A stretch of DNA of 64,000 nt from assembly GCF_004005565.1 (NCBI RefSeq), contig NZ_SADD01000003.1:248001-312000 (forward strand), read 5' to 3'. Source of the DNA: Lujinxingia sediminis. Its GTDB lineage: Bacteria; Myxococcota_A; Bradymonadia; Bradymonadales; Bradymonadaceae. Position numbers and translations under genes: made by a program. A model generated the notes under the pieces. It saw nothing but the letters and a program-made list of their open reading frames with translations, had not been told where the DNA came from and did no database searches. Positions 55,376-64,000 of this stretch are shown here, one piece after another; positions within the stretch are counted from its first letter, which is position 1; each line of letters starts with the position of its first letter.

Positions 55376-55571
55376 GCTTTTTATCATGCGGGAGAAGGCC
55401 GAGTTGTCGATTTACCCGGGTACATCGGGTGCAGGGGGGCTGATTATCCCCTGCGTAGCGCTGGTATGGCCTCGCTGCTTGCGTGGTGCCGCGCTGCTCG
55501 GTTAGCGTCAACGGGTTGTCGAAACACTTGGTTTTACCCGCCTGGCGGGTGATGTCGTGGAGATCGCAGGT

Positions 55572-56120
55572 ATGCAGTGGCACCGGTTTCGATCCAATTC
55601 TCCCAGATGTGGTGTGCGTCCGTCCCCGAGGCTTCGATGCTGGAGGATGGGTCTCTGTGTGATGGCGGCGGCCTTGCTCGTAGCCTCCCCGGGCTTTGCG
55701 CAGTCCGAGCCGACCAACGGCACACCCTTTTATAATGACATCTTCTCGCTCTCGACCTCGACGACGACCACGGCGGTGGTGGTTGGGGCGGTGATTCTGA
55801 CGGTTACCCTGGTCAACGACACCAGCGCTGCGCTCGATGTGTACCTCGACGATAACGCCGCGCTGGTGCAGCGGGATGTGCATCTGGGGGGCGGTGAGGC
55901 CACCGCCGACCTGGCGGCGCTCTTCGGGGTGCCGGCCGAGGGGCATGAGGCCTTCGCGCAGCTTCTTTTTGAGGCTCGCCATCAGCTCTCTCCCCTGTGC
56001 GCGCCGCCGGCCGATGAGGCCGCCTCCCGGGGGCGCGCGCATGCCTTCGCGGCCCATGTCTTCGGGGCGATGGCCGAGCACTCTGTGTTGGCCGAGCATC
56101 TTCCGCAGCACGGCGCCTGA
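55572..56120 (+). CDS. Small exported membrane protein, diverged paralogue 3
   Basis: 182 aa from ATG 55572; GTG 55557 and ATG 55647 are alternatives, and no start has a well-spaced ribosome site. Signal peptide (MAAALLVASPGFAQ) after a long basic n-region, one membrane helix (TTAVVVGAVILTVTLV), then a domain related to paralogues 1 and 2: LDVYLDDNAALVQRDVHLGGGEATADLAALFGVPAEGHEAFAQLL. A loop (CAPPADEAASRG) replaces the TDVDALSAE segment. More diverged than the other two. Function unknown. Confidence 0.72.
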   Translation: MQWHRFRSNSPRCGVRPSPRLRCWRMGLCVMAAALLVASPGFAQSEPTNGTPFYNDIFSLSTSTTTTAVVVGAVILTVTLVNDTSAALDVYLDDNAALVQRDVHLGGGEATADLAALFGVPAEGHEAFAQLLFEARHQLSPLCAPPADEAASRGRAHAFAAHVFGAMAEHSVLAEHLPQHGA

Positions 56121-56285
56121 GCGTCTCCGGGTGCCGGAGCAGCGGGTGCCCGTCGGAGTGTTGTGCCCGCCAGACGCGTTATGGCATCGGGAAGCCTGTG
56201 CAGCAGGCGTTTGCCTGCATTGCGATGAGCCCCCACCTTTAACGTGGTGCGTCGCCCCTGATCGCCCGGGTCGGGATATGCGACG

Positions 56286-56777
56286 ATGACGCCTGACCCA
56301 GCCCCGAGTCTCTCCATGCGCGATGTGTTGAAAGTAGCGGCCGAGATTGCCGGTGATACCGGCAAAAACCTCTGGAAAGAGATCGGCGAAGACGCCCTCA
56401 AGAAGGCTGTCTCCACCTTCGTGGGCGAAGGTGTGAAGGCGATGGTGGACCTCTGGAAGACGCGACGCGTCAAAGAGCTGGAGCGGGAATTCAAGGCCCG
56501 GGCCCGAGAGGACGAGGCGGCGGCCTCGCCGGCGGTCGAATCCCCGAAAGCGTCGGAGCCGACTCCTGTCGAGCCTGAGCCGACTCCCGTTGAGCCCGCG
56601 CCGACTCCTGTGGAGCCCGCGCCGACTCCTGTGGAGCCCGCGCCGACTCCTGTGGAGCCCGCTCCTCCCATCGAGCCAGAACCGGCTCCTCCCACCGAGC
56701 CGGTGCCTGCTCCTCCCATCGAGCCAGAACCGACTCCTCCCACCGAGCCGGACACTCCCCAGGGTGGAAATCGCTGA
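56286..56777 (+). CDS. Hypothetical protein with Pro/Glu repeat tail
   Basis: 163 aa. Residues 1-80 are helical and charged (LKVAAEIAGDTGKNLWKEIGEDALKKAVSTFVGEGVKAMVDLWKTRRVKELEREF). The second half is an EPTPVEPAPTPVEPA-type Pro/Glu/Ala repeat ending in TEPDTPQGGNR. The repeat is encoded by 21-nt units (56558-56662). No signal peptide. Pro-rich tails of this type often act as rigid spacers or periplasm-spanning rods, but here nothing indicates export. Not recognised. Confidence 0.65.
   Translation: MTPDPAPSLSMRDVLKVAAEIAGDTGKNLWKEIGEDALKKAVSTFVGEGVKAMVDLWKTRRVKELEREFKARAREDEAAASPAVESPKASEPTPVEPEPTPVEPAPTPVEPAPTPVEPAPTPVEPAPPIEPEPAPPTEPVPAPPIEPEPTPPTEPDTPQGGNR
56558..56662 (+). repeat. 21-nt tandem repeat (APTPVEP)
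   Basis: Five consecutive 21-nt units at 56558, 56579, 56600, 56621 and 56642 encode the seven-residue Pro/Glu step; the last three are identical. Confidence 0.88.
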
Positions 56778-57012
56778 GCCAGCGTCCGGCTATGCCTTGC
56801 AACCCCTGACAATTTAAGTAGGTTGACCCTTTTTTGTACGCCGAGGGCTGGCGAGCGTCTCGGCGCGCGCGGCCCCCACCGGCAGTCGCCTGTGTTGCGA
56901 TGACGGTGCCGGCTGACGACGCACATGGCGCTCTGGCTGCATGGTCGCTGTCGTCCTGGCCTGGCGAGCAGCGCGTCGCCCCGAACCTTCTTGTTGTTGG
57001 GAGTTAGACTTT

Positions 57013-57966
57013 ATGGATCCGATTTTACTGGCCGCTGGCATGGTCATCGCTGGCCTGGTGCTCCTCTATTTTGGCGCGGAGGCGCTTGTCGGCGGGGCGA
57101 GTTCTCTGGCGATTCGCCTGGGCATCACACCGCTGATTGTGGGGCTGACGGTGGTGTCCTTTGGCACCAGCGCACCGGAGCTTCTGGTGGGCCTTATCGG
57201 CAGTGATGACGTCAACCTGGGGAACGTCGTCGGATCCAACATCGCCAACATCATGCTGATTCTGGGTTTGGCGGCCACGATCAGTCCGCTGAAGATCGAG
57301 AGTCGGGTGGTCACCCACGAGCTCCCGATTATGCTGGCGGCCACCGGGCTCTTTATCGGGCTTTCGCTCGACGGCAGCCTCACGCGTATCGACGGCATCA
57401 TCCTGCTCACGGCCATGGCCGGCTACATCGCCTACATGTTCGTCGGGGCGCGCCGCGATATGAAACGTATGGAAGCGATTGTCGGCGATGAGCTCAGCGA
57501 GATCGATCCCAACCAGCGCAAAGCCATCGTCGATGTGCTCCTGATGGTCGGCGGTATCGTGGGGCTGGCGCTGGGGGCGAAGTGGATGGTCGATGGTGCC
57601 ACGACCATCGCCATGACGATGGGAATCTCCGAGCTTGTCATCGCCCTCTCGATTGTGGCGATTGGCACGAGCCTCCCGGAACTGGCCACCTCGGTGGTGG
57701 CGGCCTTCCGCGGTGAGGCCGACATCTCGGTGGGCAATGTGGTGGGCTCCAACGTCTTCAACCTGCTCTTTGTGATGGGTGTCGTCGCCTGCTTTGGTAC
57801 GATTGTGGTGGGCGAAGACGCCCTGAGCATTGACCTGTGGGTGATGGCCGGCATCAGCGTGCTTCTGTGGCCGCTTCTGCGCACGGGCCATAGCCTTAAG
57901 CGCTGGGAAGGCATCGTGATGGTCGTCGGTTACGTGGCGTATCTCGTGTCGATGTTCATGCGCTGA
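57013..57966 (+). CDS. Calcium/sodium antiporter (CaCA family, YrbG-like)
   Basis: 317 aa from the ATG at 57013. About ten membrane helices. Two inverted alpha-repeats define the family: VVSFGTSAPELLVGLIG followed by GNVVGSNIANIMLILG, and VAIGTSLPELATSVVAAF followed by GNVVGSNVFNLLFVMG. These carry the ion-binding Glu and Asn residues. It exchanges Ca2+ (or a related cation) for Na+ or H+ across the inner membrane. Upstream frame to 56941 is not needed for the family N-terminus. Confidence 0.93.
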   Translation: MDPILLAAGMVIAGLVLLYFGAEALVGGASSLAIRLGITPLIVGLTVVSFGTSAPELLVGLIGSDDVNLGNVVGSNIANIMLILGLAATISPLKIESRVVTHELPIMLAATGLFIGLSLDGSLTRIDGIILLTAMAGYIAYMFVGARRDMKRMEAIVGDELSEIDPNQRKAIVDVLLMVGGIVGLALGAKWMVDGATTIAMTMGISELVIALSIVAIGTSLPELATSVVAAFRGEADISVGNVVGSNVFNLLFVMGVVACFGTIVVGEDALSIDLWVMAGISVLLWPLLRTGHSLKRWEGIVMVVGYVAYLVSMFMR

Positions 57967-57978
57967 CCTCCTTTTTAA

Positions 57979-58003
57979 GGCCGCGCCCCATGAGTGCGCG
58001 GCC
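57979..58003. terminator. Hairpin between antiporter and nadE
   Basis: GGCCGCGC pairs with GCGCGGCC over a 9-nt loop, 13 nt after the antiporter stop. A C-run rather than a T-run follows, so terminator function is uncertain. Confidence 0.4.
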
Positions 58004-58027
58004 CCCCCTCTTCCCCCGCGATTCTCT

Positions 58028-59707
58028 ATGATCCAGACTCCCTCCTCGCTTCGTATCGCGCTGGCTCAGCTCAACTTTAAGGTCGGGGATCTCGACCGCA
58101 ACGTCGCGCGTATTCGTGACGAGGTGGAGCGCGCGCGCGCTGCCGGCGCCGATCTGCTGGTGACCTCGGAGCTGGCGCTCACGGGCTATCCGCCCCGCGA
58201 CCTGCTTCATCATGACGCGTTCATCGACGCGCAGCTCAAGACCCTGGAAGCGCTGGCGAAGTTGAGCGACGACGATTTTGCGTTGATCGTCGGCTACGCC
58301 GATCGCAACCCTCATCCGAAAGGTCGACGCCTGGTCAACGCCGCGGCGTTTTGTGTGGGGGGACGGGTCAAAGAACGCGTCTTCAAACAACTGCTGCCCG
58401 AGTACGACGTCTTTGATGAGGCGCGTTATTTTGAGCCGGGCGGCCAGGCACCGATCTTCACGTTTAAGGGGGTGCGCCTGGGGGTGAGCATCTGCGAAGA
58501 CGCCTGGGCCCGGGTCGAGCACCGGGAGCAGCCGCGCTATGCGGGCGATCCGGTGGGGGCGCTGGTGGTCAACGGGGCGCAGGTGCTGATCAACATCTCG
58601 GCCAGCCCCTTCGCCCGCGGCAAGCGCGCGATGCGGGAGGCGATGCTGGCCGAGCACGCCTCCCGTCACAAACGCCCGCTGATCTTTGTGAACCAGGTCG
58701 GTGCCACCGATGAGCTGATCTTTGAGGGGGCATCGGTGGCCATCGATGCCGAGGGTCGCATCGCCCACCGCCTCTCGGACTTTAGCTCGGCCTGCGAGAT
58801 CGTGGAGGTCAACCCCTGCGGGGAGGTCGTGGGGCCTGCGGGGGGCTCGGCCTCGGTGCGCGATGCCATCGGGGAGCTGCGCGCGGCGTTGGTGCTGGGC
58901 ACCCGTGACTACGTGCGAAAGTCGGGCTTTAAGCAGGTGCTGCTGGGGCTCTCAGGGGGCATCGACTCGGCGGTGACCGCCGTGATCGCCGCCGATGCGC
59001 TGGGCCCGGAGAACGTGCATGCGGTGGCGATGCCCTCGCGCTACTCCTCGCGCCATAGCCGCGATGACGCGCGCACCCTGGCCAACAACCTGGGCATTGA
59101 GTTCGATGAGATCGGCATCGAGCAGCCCTATTCTAGTTTTCTCGATGTGCTCACCCCGCATTTTAAAGGCCGCGACTTTGACGTGACCGAAGAGAACCTC
59201 CAGGCGCGCATCCGCGGGGTGTACCTGATGGGCCTGAGCAATAAGTTCGGCAAGCTCGTGCTCTCGTGCGGCAATAAGAGCGAGCTGGCCGTGGGATACT
59301 CGACCCTTTATGGCGATATGTGCGGGGCGCTCGCGGTGATCGGGGATGTGCCCAAGATGCAGGTCTACGCCCTGGCCGAGGAGTACAACCGCCTGGCGGG
59401 CTACGAGGTGGTGCCGCGCAGCATCATCGAGAAGGCACCGTCTGCGGAGCTTCGTCCCGATCAGCGCGATGAGGACAGCCTGCCGCCCTATCCGGTGCTC
59501 GACGCCATTGTGGATCGTTATGTCGAAGATCGGCAGAGCATCGCGGGCATCATCGAGGCGGGTTTTGAGCGTCGGGATGTGGAGCGGGTGGTCGGTCTGA
59601 TTCAGCGCAATGAATACAAGCGCTGGCAATGCCCCCCGGTGCTCAAGGTCACGGCGAAGGCCTTTGGCTCGGGCTGGCGCTATCCGCTGGCGGCCAGCCA
59701 CGGCTGA
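58028..59707 (+). CDS. nadE: Glutamine-dependent NAD+ synthetase
   Basis: 559 aa two-domain enzyme. The N-terminal nitrilase-type glutaminase (1-~265) has its Glu-Lys-Cys triad in SELALTGYPPRDLL, FKQLLPEYDVFDE and LGVSICEDAW. The C-terminal synthetase domain has the PP-loop LGLSGGIDSAVT, PSRYSSRHSRDDA, GNKSELAVGYSTLYGD and PSAELRPDQRDEDSLPPY. It amidates deamido-NAD+ using ammonia channelled from glutamine, the last step of NAD+ synthesis. Start ATG 58028 fits the family N-terminus (RIALAQLNFKVGDL). Confidence 0.96.
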   Translation: MIQTPSSLRIALAQLNFKVGDLDRNVARIRDEVERARAAGADLLVTSELALTGYPPRDLLHHDAFIDAQLKTLEALAKLSDDDFALIVGYADRNPHPKGRRLVNAAAFCVGGRVKERVFKQLLPEYDVFDEARYFEPGGQAPIFTFKGVRLGVSICEDAWARVEHREQPRYAGDPVGALVVNGAQVLINISASPFARGKRAMREAMLAEHASRHKRPLIFVNQVGATDELIFEGASVAIDAEGRIAHRLSDFSSACEIVEVNPCGEVVGPAGGSASVRDAIGELRAALVLGTRDYVRKSGFKQVLLGLSGGIDSAVTAVIAADALGPENVHAVAMPSRYSSRHSRDDARTLANNLGIEFDEIGIEQPYSSFLDVLTPHFKGRDFDVTEENLQARIRGVYLMGLSNKFGKLVLSCGNKSELAVGYSTLYGDMCGALAVIGDVPKMQVYALAEEYNRLAGYEVVPRSIIEKAPSAELRPDQRDEDSLPPYPVLDAIVDRYVEDRQSIAGIIEAGFERRDVERVVGLIQRNEYKRWQCPPVLKVTAKAFGSGWRYPLAASHG

Positions 59708-60023
59708 GCGGGCCGGTCGGGTGCGGTGGGGAGGGGAAAAGGATGCGTCACCGGGGTCGAGGTGGCCCGCGCGATCATGACTTTACGCGGGTCGAAGGTG
59801 AAGGGGGCCGGCAGATGTTTAGGTTCGCCCGGGGGTTCCGACGCCCTGAGCCGATGGTGATGTCGGGATGTGAGACGTTGCGAGCGGCAAGGGCATGGCG
59901 AGAGACGCAAAGGCGATGCTCTGGAGCCCGAGATGCGCTCCGCGCAGCAGACACGGCGTCAAGGGTAGCTTAAGGCGTAGGTACGATGCGTTTTCACGTG
60001 AAACACCACCTGTGGAGCGTTTT
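59708..60023. other. Intergenic region holding a parS-like site
   Basis: 316 nt between nadE and the next gene. The only recognisable item is the palindrome at 59990-60005. Short frames through the region lack coding character. Confidence 0.5.
59990..60005. other. parS-like centromere site 2
   Basis: GTTTTCACGTGAAACA matches TGTTTCACGTGAAACA at 14 of 16 positions with a perfect 12-bp core palindrome TTTCACGTGAAA. It is intergenic, about 17 kb from the DnaA-box cluster and 8 kb from parS-like site 1. Confidence 0.7.
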
Positions 60024-60800
60024 ATGGAGAGCTGGCGGCGGTATCTGAGACATCTGGCACCACGGCCCGATGCGCAGCAGCCCTTTTATCCGGAGCGGGT
60101 TGAGCCGGAGGGGCAGGCGTTGCTGACGACGATGGATCTGTTGAGCGCGGCCTATGTGGGGGGGCGACTCATCGAAGCGCTGGCGCTTCGCGGGGGCACG
60201 AGGGTGCGGGCCGGGGCCGCCGGCGCCCTCTTGAAACGCGTAAGCCGCGCGTTACCCGAGGAGGTTGTCAACCACTGCGAAGCCGAGGCCGAACGCGCCT
60301 TGCTCTGGCTTCATGAGGCCGAAACCCTCCCGGAGCCCCCCTCCCCCCAACATCCCGAGCTCGACCTGATGCTCTCCAGCGATATTGAGAGCCGCCTGCA
60401 GGTCGCGCGCCGCGCGCTCAACGAGGGCCAGGGGCTGGAACTGGAGCGCTACGACGCCGAGGAGCACCGCTGGTATCGCCACCGCGCCACCCCGCTAGCA
60501 CTCATCGACGCGAGCGCCGGTGATCTGCAGAGCGCGCTTCGCCTGCGCGATGAACGTGGCGACATTCTGGAGATTCCCCTCAAAGCTATCCGCTGGTTGA
60601 TGCCCGTCTCGCCACTTAATACCGCAGATGAGGAGGCCAATGATGGGGCGAAGACCGGCGAACCATCGAAGGAAGGCGGGGAGCTTTTAAACTTTCCCTT
60701 CGGACGCAGCAAAGATCGCCCCACCCTCGTCGACGACCTCGGCGAAGCTCACCCGGAGGTCGACCGCGACACCCCGAACCTTCCAGACGAACGCGACTGA
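60024..60800 (+). CDS. Hypothetical protein, possibly WYL-like fold
   Basis: 258 aa from the ATG at 60024 with GGAGC upstream. The N-terminal half is helical (QALLTTMDLLSAAYVGGRLIEALALRGG, AEAERALLWLHEAE). Residues ~120-195 (SRLQVARRALNEGQGLELERYDAEEHRWYRHRATPLALID and LRLRDERGDILEIPLKAIRWLMPV) have the strand order of a WYL/SH3-like domain, but the WYL triad is not clear, so this is tentative. The C-terminal 60 residues are charged and disordered. parS-like site 2 is 19 nt upstream. Confidence 0.7.
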   Translation: MESWRRYLRHLAPRPDAQQPFYPERVEPEGQALLTTMDLLSAAYVGGRLIEALALRGGTRVRAGAAGALLKRVSRALPEEVVNHCEAEAERALLWLHEAETLPEPPSPQHPELDLMLSSDIESRLQVARRALNEGQGLELERYDAEEHRWYRHRATPLALIDASAGDLQSALRLRDERGDILEIPLKAIRWLMPVSPLNTADEEANDGAKTGEPSKEGGELLNFPFGRSKDRPTLVDDLGEAHPEVDRDTPNLPDERD

Positions 60801-61025
60801 TCCTTATGACCCACACACTCGCCGGATGAACCCGGCTGAGGCCCGTCGTTTCGATGAGAACATCCAGGGGGAGTGATGGGGATCACGGCTTGTTACACCC
60901 CCCTTCATTGCGATCGCCCGAACACCTGTGGGACTATGGCCCCGGGTTGGCCTCGTTACAACGGATGAGCCCGGTGGCTGACCAGAACCCTGAGCACTTC
61001 CCTTTTGAACGATCGGAGAGACCTC

Positions 61026-62483
61026 GTGCGTCGACGCCCTGCCCTTCTTTTCTTTCGATCGCCCTTAAACCACGGAAGCTGTGTAGGCCATGCCGGCGAG
61101 TCTGGTCTGCGCCGCGTGACGCTCCTTCTGCTGGTGGCCGCCGGTGTCTCGATGGGCTCGGCCTGCACCACCGGGGCCACCCGCACAGATGAGGTCGGCG
61201 TTCAGACGCCGACGAGCACCTTTGAGGCCGATCCGACGCTGATTCGCGTGCGCGACGGGGAGCTCGTCGATACCGAATCCCTCGACTCCCAGGAGGTGTT
61301 TGAGAACGCGTACCTCGACTTCCAGGCCCGGCGCTACGAAGACGCGCTGGAGAACTACCGCATCATCATCGACTATTTTGAAGAAAGTCGTTTCATTCTG
61401 CCCTCGCTCTACAACGCCGGGCTGGCCCTGGAGCATCTGGAGCAATGGGAGGACGCCGCCCTGCTCTACCGCCGCATCCTCGACGACTTCCCGGAGAGCG
61501 AAGAGTCGATCAACGCGAGCTTCCGTCTGGGTAAGTCGCTGCATGAGGCCGGCCGCTATGAGGAGGTCGTCGAGATCATGCTCGGCCTGGGGCTGCGGGA
61601 TTTAAGTCATTTCGATACGGTCGAGGCGCACGTGCGTCGCGGCAACGCCCTTCTGGAACTTGAGCAGTGGGCCGAGGCCGAGGACGCCTTCCAGGCGGCG
61701 GTGGATCGGAACCAACGTGCCCCGGGCGATGAGAAGCTCCTGGAGAACAGCCACTTCATCGTGCAGGCCTACTTCGGGCTGGGAGAGAGCTTTCACGGGC
61801 GTATGGATCAGGTCAAACTCGTGCTCCCCACCGAGCGCATGACCGACGATCTCAACACCAAGGCCGACCTTCACCAGAGCGCCCAGGCCAACTACCTGCG
61901 CGCCCTGCGCCAGCACCACCCCTACTGGTCGGTGGCCGCCGGCTATAAGATCGGCCGGCTCTACCAGAATTTTTATCTGGATATCTTCTCCGCGGAGATC
62001 CCCGACGGGCTCAGCGAGGAGCAGATCACGCTCTATTTTGAGGAGCTGCGCGAGACGATCCGCGTGGTGATGGAGCGCGCACTCAGCGTGTACGAGCGCA
62101 ACTTAGGGCTGGCGCGGCGCATCGTGCAGTCGCCGGATGCGGCGGCCTGGATCGACGCCACCGCCCTGCACCTGGAGCGGATGCGCGCCCTGCTCGACGA
62201 CCCGATGGTGCACCGCCGCGCCGAGCAGATCGTGCTGGCCGGGGGCTCGCTGGAAGAGGAGCTCTTTAACATCCCGGCCTTTGCCAGCGAGCATGTGCGC
62301 CACGCGCTGGCAAAAGCGCGCGATGCGGCGCGGGAGGCCTCCCCTCCCGCCGTGGCCCTCCACGAGGCTGACCGGCACGTTGCTGACCGGCACGCTGCTG
62401 ACCGGCACGCTGCTGACCGGCACGCTGCTGACCCATGGGTGCGCGCCCTGCCCTTGCCCCCCCGGACCGCGCTGCGGTACTAA
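61026..62483 (+). CDS. TPR-repeat lipoprotein
   Basis: 485 aa from GTG 61026, chosen for GGAGAG about 7 nt upstream; a GTG at 61117 would give a more typical lipoprotein signal. The hydrophobic LLLLVAAGVSMGSAC ends in a possible lipobox. Residues ~85-330 hold tetratricopeptide repeats (YLDFQARRYEDALENYRIIIDYFEES, YNAGLALEHLEQWEDAALLYRRILDDFPES, RRGNALLELEQWAEAEDAFQAAV), as in BamD/YbgF-type envelope proteins. The C-terminus has an ADRHAADRHAADRH repeat from a 15-nt tandem. Possibly an envelope assembly scaffold; no partner is evident. Confidence 0.8.
   Translation: MRRRPALLFFRSPLNHGSCVGHAGESGLRRVTLLLLVAAGVSMGSACTTGATRTDEVGVQTPTSTFEADPTLIRVRDGELVDTESLDSQEVFENAYLDFQARRYEDALENYRIIIDYFEESRFILPSLYNAGLALEHLEQWEDAALLYRRILDDFPESEESINASFRLGKSLHEAGRYEEVVEIMLGLGLRDLSHFDTVEAHVRRGNALLELEQWAEAEDAFQAAVDRNQRAPGDEKLLENSHFIVQAYFGLGESFHGRMDQVKLVLPTERMTDDLNTKADLHQSAQANYLRALRQHHPYWSVAAGYKIGRLYQNFYLDIFSAEIPDGLSEEQITLYFEELRETIRVVMERALSVYERNLGLARRIVQSPDAAAWIDATALHLERMRALLDDPMVHRRAEQIVLAGGSLEEELFNIPAFASEHVRHALAKARDAAREASPPAVALHEADRHVADRHAADRHAADRHAADPWVRALPLPPRTALRY
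62367..62426 (+). repeat. 15-nt tandem repeat (ADRHA)
   Basis: Four 15-nt units (GCTGACCGGCACGCT) at 62367, 62382, 62397 and 62412 encode a His-containing pentapeptide step near the C-terminus of the TPR lipoprotein. Confidence 0.88.
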
Positions 62484-62497
62484 GAGCCCGACATTAA

Positions 62498-62525
62498 GGC
62501 CCCGAAACGTTTTGACTTCGGGGCC
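62498..62525 (+). terminator. Hairpin after the TPR lipoprotein gene
   Basis: GGCCCCGAA pairs with TTCGGGGCC across 10 nt, 15 nt after the stop. No T-tract, so likely a terminator or mRNA 3' stabiliser. Confidence 0.6.
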
Positions 62526-62651
62526 TCCGACCAAACCCCTCGAGGGCGAAAGCGCGTCGTATCAACACCCCGATGTGGGTCCTGGCGCGCACGATACGTA
62601 CCCACGCGAGGATCGCACTCTCCCCCCCTGATTGAAAAAAATGGAGGCCTT

Positions 62652-64000
62652 TTGAGCACCGTCGCGATTGATGCCTTTTTCGAAAAAAATCAGCAGCGTT
62701 TTCTCGATGAGCTCTTTGAGTTTCTGCGCATCCCCAGCATCTCCACCGACCCGGAGAACGCCGCTGACGTGCGTCGCTGCGCCGAGTGGCTGATCGCGCA
62801 CCTCAAAGGCATCGGGCTTAACACCGTGGAGCTGCACGAGACTCCGGGCCACCCCATCGTCTACGCCGAGCATCTGACCCGGGACGATGCGCCCACGATC
62901 CTGATCTACGGTCACTACGACGTGCAGCCCCCCGATCCCCTGGAGCTGTGGACGACGCCCCCCTTTGAGCCGCAGGTGCGCGACGGCAAGATCTTTGCCC
63001 GCGGCGCCACCGACGATAAGGGCCAGCTCTTCTGCCATATCAAAGGGCTGGAGGCCTGGCTCTCGAGCGTGGGCGATCTGCCGGTGAACATCAAACTGCT
63101 GATCGAGGGCGAAGAAGAGGTCGGAAGCGTCAACCTCGACCACTGGATTGAGGCCAACCAGGAGCGCCTTTCGTGTGACGCGGTGGTGATCAGCGACTCC
63201 TCGATGTTTGCAGCCGGAAAACCCTCGATCACCTACGGGCTGCGCGGCCTGGCGTACCTGGAGATGACGGTCGAGGGCCCCGATCACGACCTGCACTCCG
63301 GTCTTTTTGGCGGGGCGATTCCCAACCCGATCAATGAGCTTGCGCGCATCATCGCAAACCTCCATGACGCGCAGGGTCGCGTGGCCATCCCGGGTTTTTA
63401 TGACGATGTGATCGCGCTCACCGAGGAGGAGCGCGCCGATTTTGCCGCCCTTCCCTTCGACGAGGCCGGGTTTTTGGAAGAATCGGGCGCGGCCGGGCTC
63501 AGGGGTGAGGCCGGCTACACCACGCTGGAGCGTATCTGGGCCCGGCCCACGCTGGATTGCAACGGCATCTGGGGCGGCTTTACGGGCGTGGGTGCCAAGA
63601 CGGTGCTGCCCTCCAAAGCTCATGCCAAGTTCAGCTGCCGCCTTGTGCCGGGCCAGGACCCGGACCGCATCGCCCAGCTGGCCGAAGACTTTGTGCGGGA
63701 GCTCGTCGATCCGGCGCTGCGCGTGAGTGTGAGCCCGCACCACGGGGGTAAACCGGTACTCACCGAGCGCGATGCACCCACGGTGCAGGCCGCCCTGCGC
63801 GCCCTGAGCCGGGTCTGGGGCACCGAGGCGGTGTTCACCCGCGGTGGAGGTTCCATTCCGGTGGTCGCGACCTTCTCGGAGATTCTGGGCGTGCCGACCG
63901 TGCTGATGGGTCTGGGCCTCTCGGATGACCGCCTGCACAGCCCCGACGAGAAGTTCGACGTGGAGAACTTCTATGCCGGCGTGCGCGCCAGCGCCTACCT
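62652..64000 (+). CDS. M20-family metallopeptidase (dipeptidase), 5' part
   Basis: About 449 codons to the window edge, no stop reached. TTG start at 62652 with GGAGG 4 nt upstream; no in-frame ATG is near. M20 peptidases use two zinc ions to cleave dipeptides or deacylate N-acyl amino acids. Landmarks: YGHYDVQPPDP (His, Asp), ARGATDDKGQ (bridging Asp), EGEEEVGS (catalytic Glu), DHDLHSGLFGG in the lid domain, and FTRGGGSIPVV, typical of the dipeptidase subgroup. Probably only about 10-15 residues lie beyond the window. Confidence 0.92.
   Translation, partial: MSTVAIDAFFEKNQQRFLDELFEFLRIPSISTDPENAADVRRCAEWLIAHLKGIGLNTVELHETPGHPIVYAEHLTRDDAPTILIYGHYDVQPPDPLELWTTPPFEPQVRDGKIFARGATDDKGQLFCHIKGLEAWLSSVGDLPVNIKLLIEGEEEVGSVNLDHWIEANQERLSCDAVVISDSSMFAAGKPSITYGLRGLAYLEMTVEGPDHDLHSGLFGGAIPNPINELARIIANLHDAQGRVAIPGFYDDVIALTEEERADFAALPFDEAGFLEESGAAGLRGEAGYTTLERIWARPTLDCNGIWGGFTGVGAKTVLPSKAHAKFSCRLVPGQDPDRIAQLAEDFVRELVDPALRVSVSPHHGGKPVLTERDAPTVQAALRALSRVWGTEAVFTRGGGSIPVVATFSEILGVPTVLMGLGLSDDRLHSPDEKFDVENFYAGVRASAY

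Noticed and set aside
62562-63938. 458-codon frame antisense to the M20 peptidase
   Set aside because: The plus strand carries all M20 metal-ligand motifs; the minus frame does not resemble a protein family.

Overview
The window reads as an origin-proximal stretch of a GC-rich chromosome from a Myxococcota-type bacterium; Bradymonadales is my best guess. The evidence is the gene content: large secreted choice-of-anchor lipoproteins, a MYXO-CTERM-like tail, many lipoproteins, HEAT-repeat proteins, B12-linked enzymes, and dnaN-recF beside a DnaA-box cluster with two parS-like sites downstream. No rRNA, tRNA, CRISPR array, insertion sequence or prophage is visible.

Layout. 0-6.2 kb: 3' part of a ParE/GyrB-type topoisomerase, a zinc-ribbon-like protein, a DUF2752 protein, and two secreted proteins with overlapping stop and start. 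6.2-11.2 kb (minus): a pseudo-aldehyde dehydrogenase, a HEAT-AAA ClpB-like ATPase and rsmG. 11.5-15.6 kb: speB, an outer membrane protein, MtfA peptidase and a hypothetical. 16-19.6 kb: gapA-pgk-tpiA glycolysis cluster. 19.8-29 kb: DUF4241, a 1272-aa protein with acidic repeats, lspA, a cytochrome P450 convergent with a TetR regulator. 29.4-36 kb: a metal-efflux operon (Cys-rich secreted protein, TolC/CusC-like channel, Cys/His-rich adaptor, HME-RND pump). 36.9-42.7 kb: a DUF1264 lipoprotein and nrdA-nrdB behind a cobalamin riboswitch. 43-46 kb: candidate oriC, dnaN, recF. 46.4-53.8 kb: RlmD-type methyltransferase, molybdopterin genes including MoaD-MoaE and MoaC-MoaB fusions, and kamD. 53.9-64 kb: three paralogous small membrane proteins, a Pro-rich protein, a Ca2+/Na+ exchanger, NAD+ synthetase, a TPR lipoprotein and the start of an M20 peptidase.

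The least explained material is non-coding. (1) A ~105-nt interspersed element occurs in three full copies plus fragments; it folds on paper into one long nested hairpin, and arms differ between copies by compensating changes. (2) Three intergenic arrays with unrelated sequences share a 42-43-nt period, about four turns of B-DNA. (3) A B12 riboswitch precedes a class Ia ribonucleotide reductase, which implies a B12-dependent class II enzyme elsewhere. (4) DnaA boxes upstream of dnaN and two parS-like sites 9 and 17 kb away suggest the replication/segregation origin lies here, without an adjacent dnaA. Protein-level oddities are a catalytically dead aldehyde dehydrogenase, a ClpB-like ATPase with a degenerate first ring and no D2 pore loop, and an adaptor with four C..H..C..C modules.
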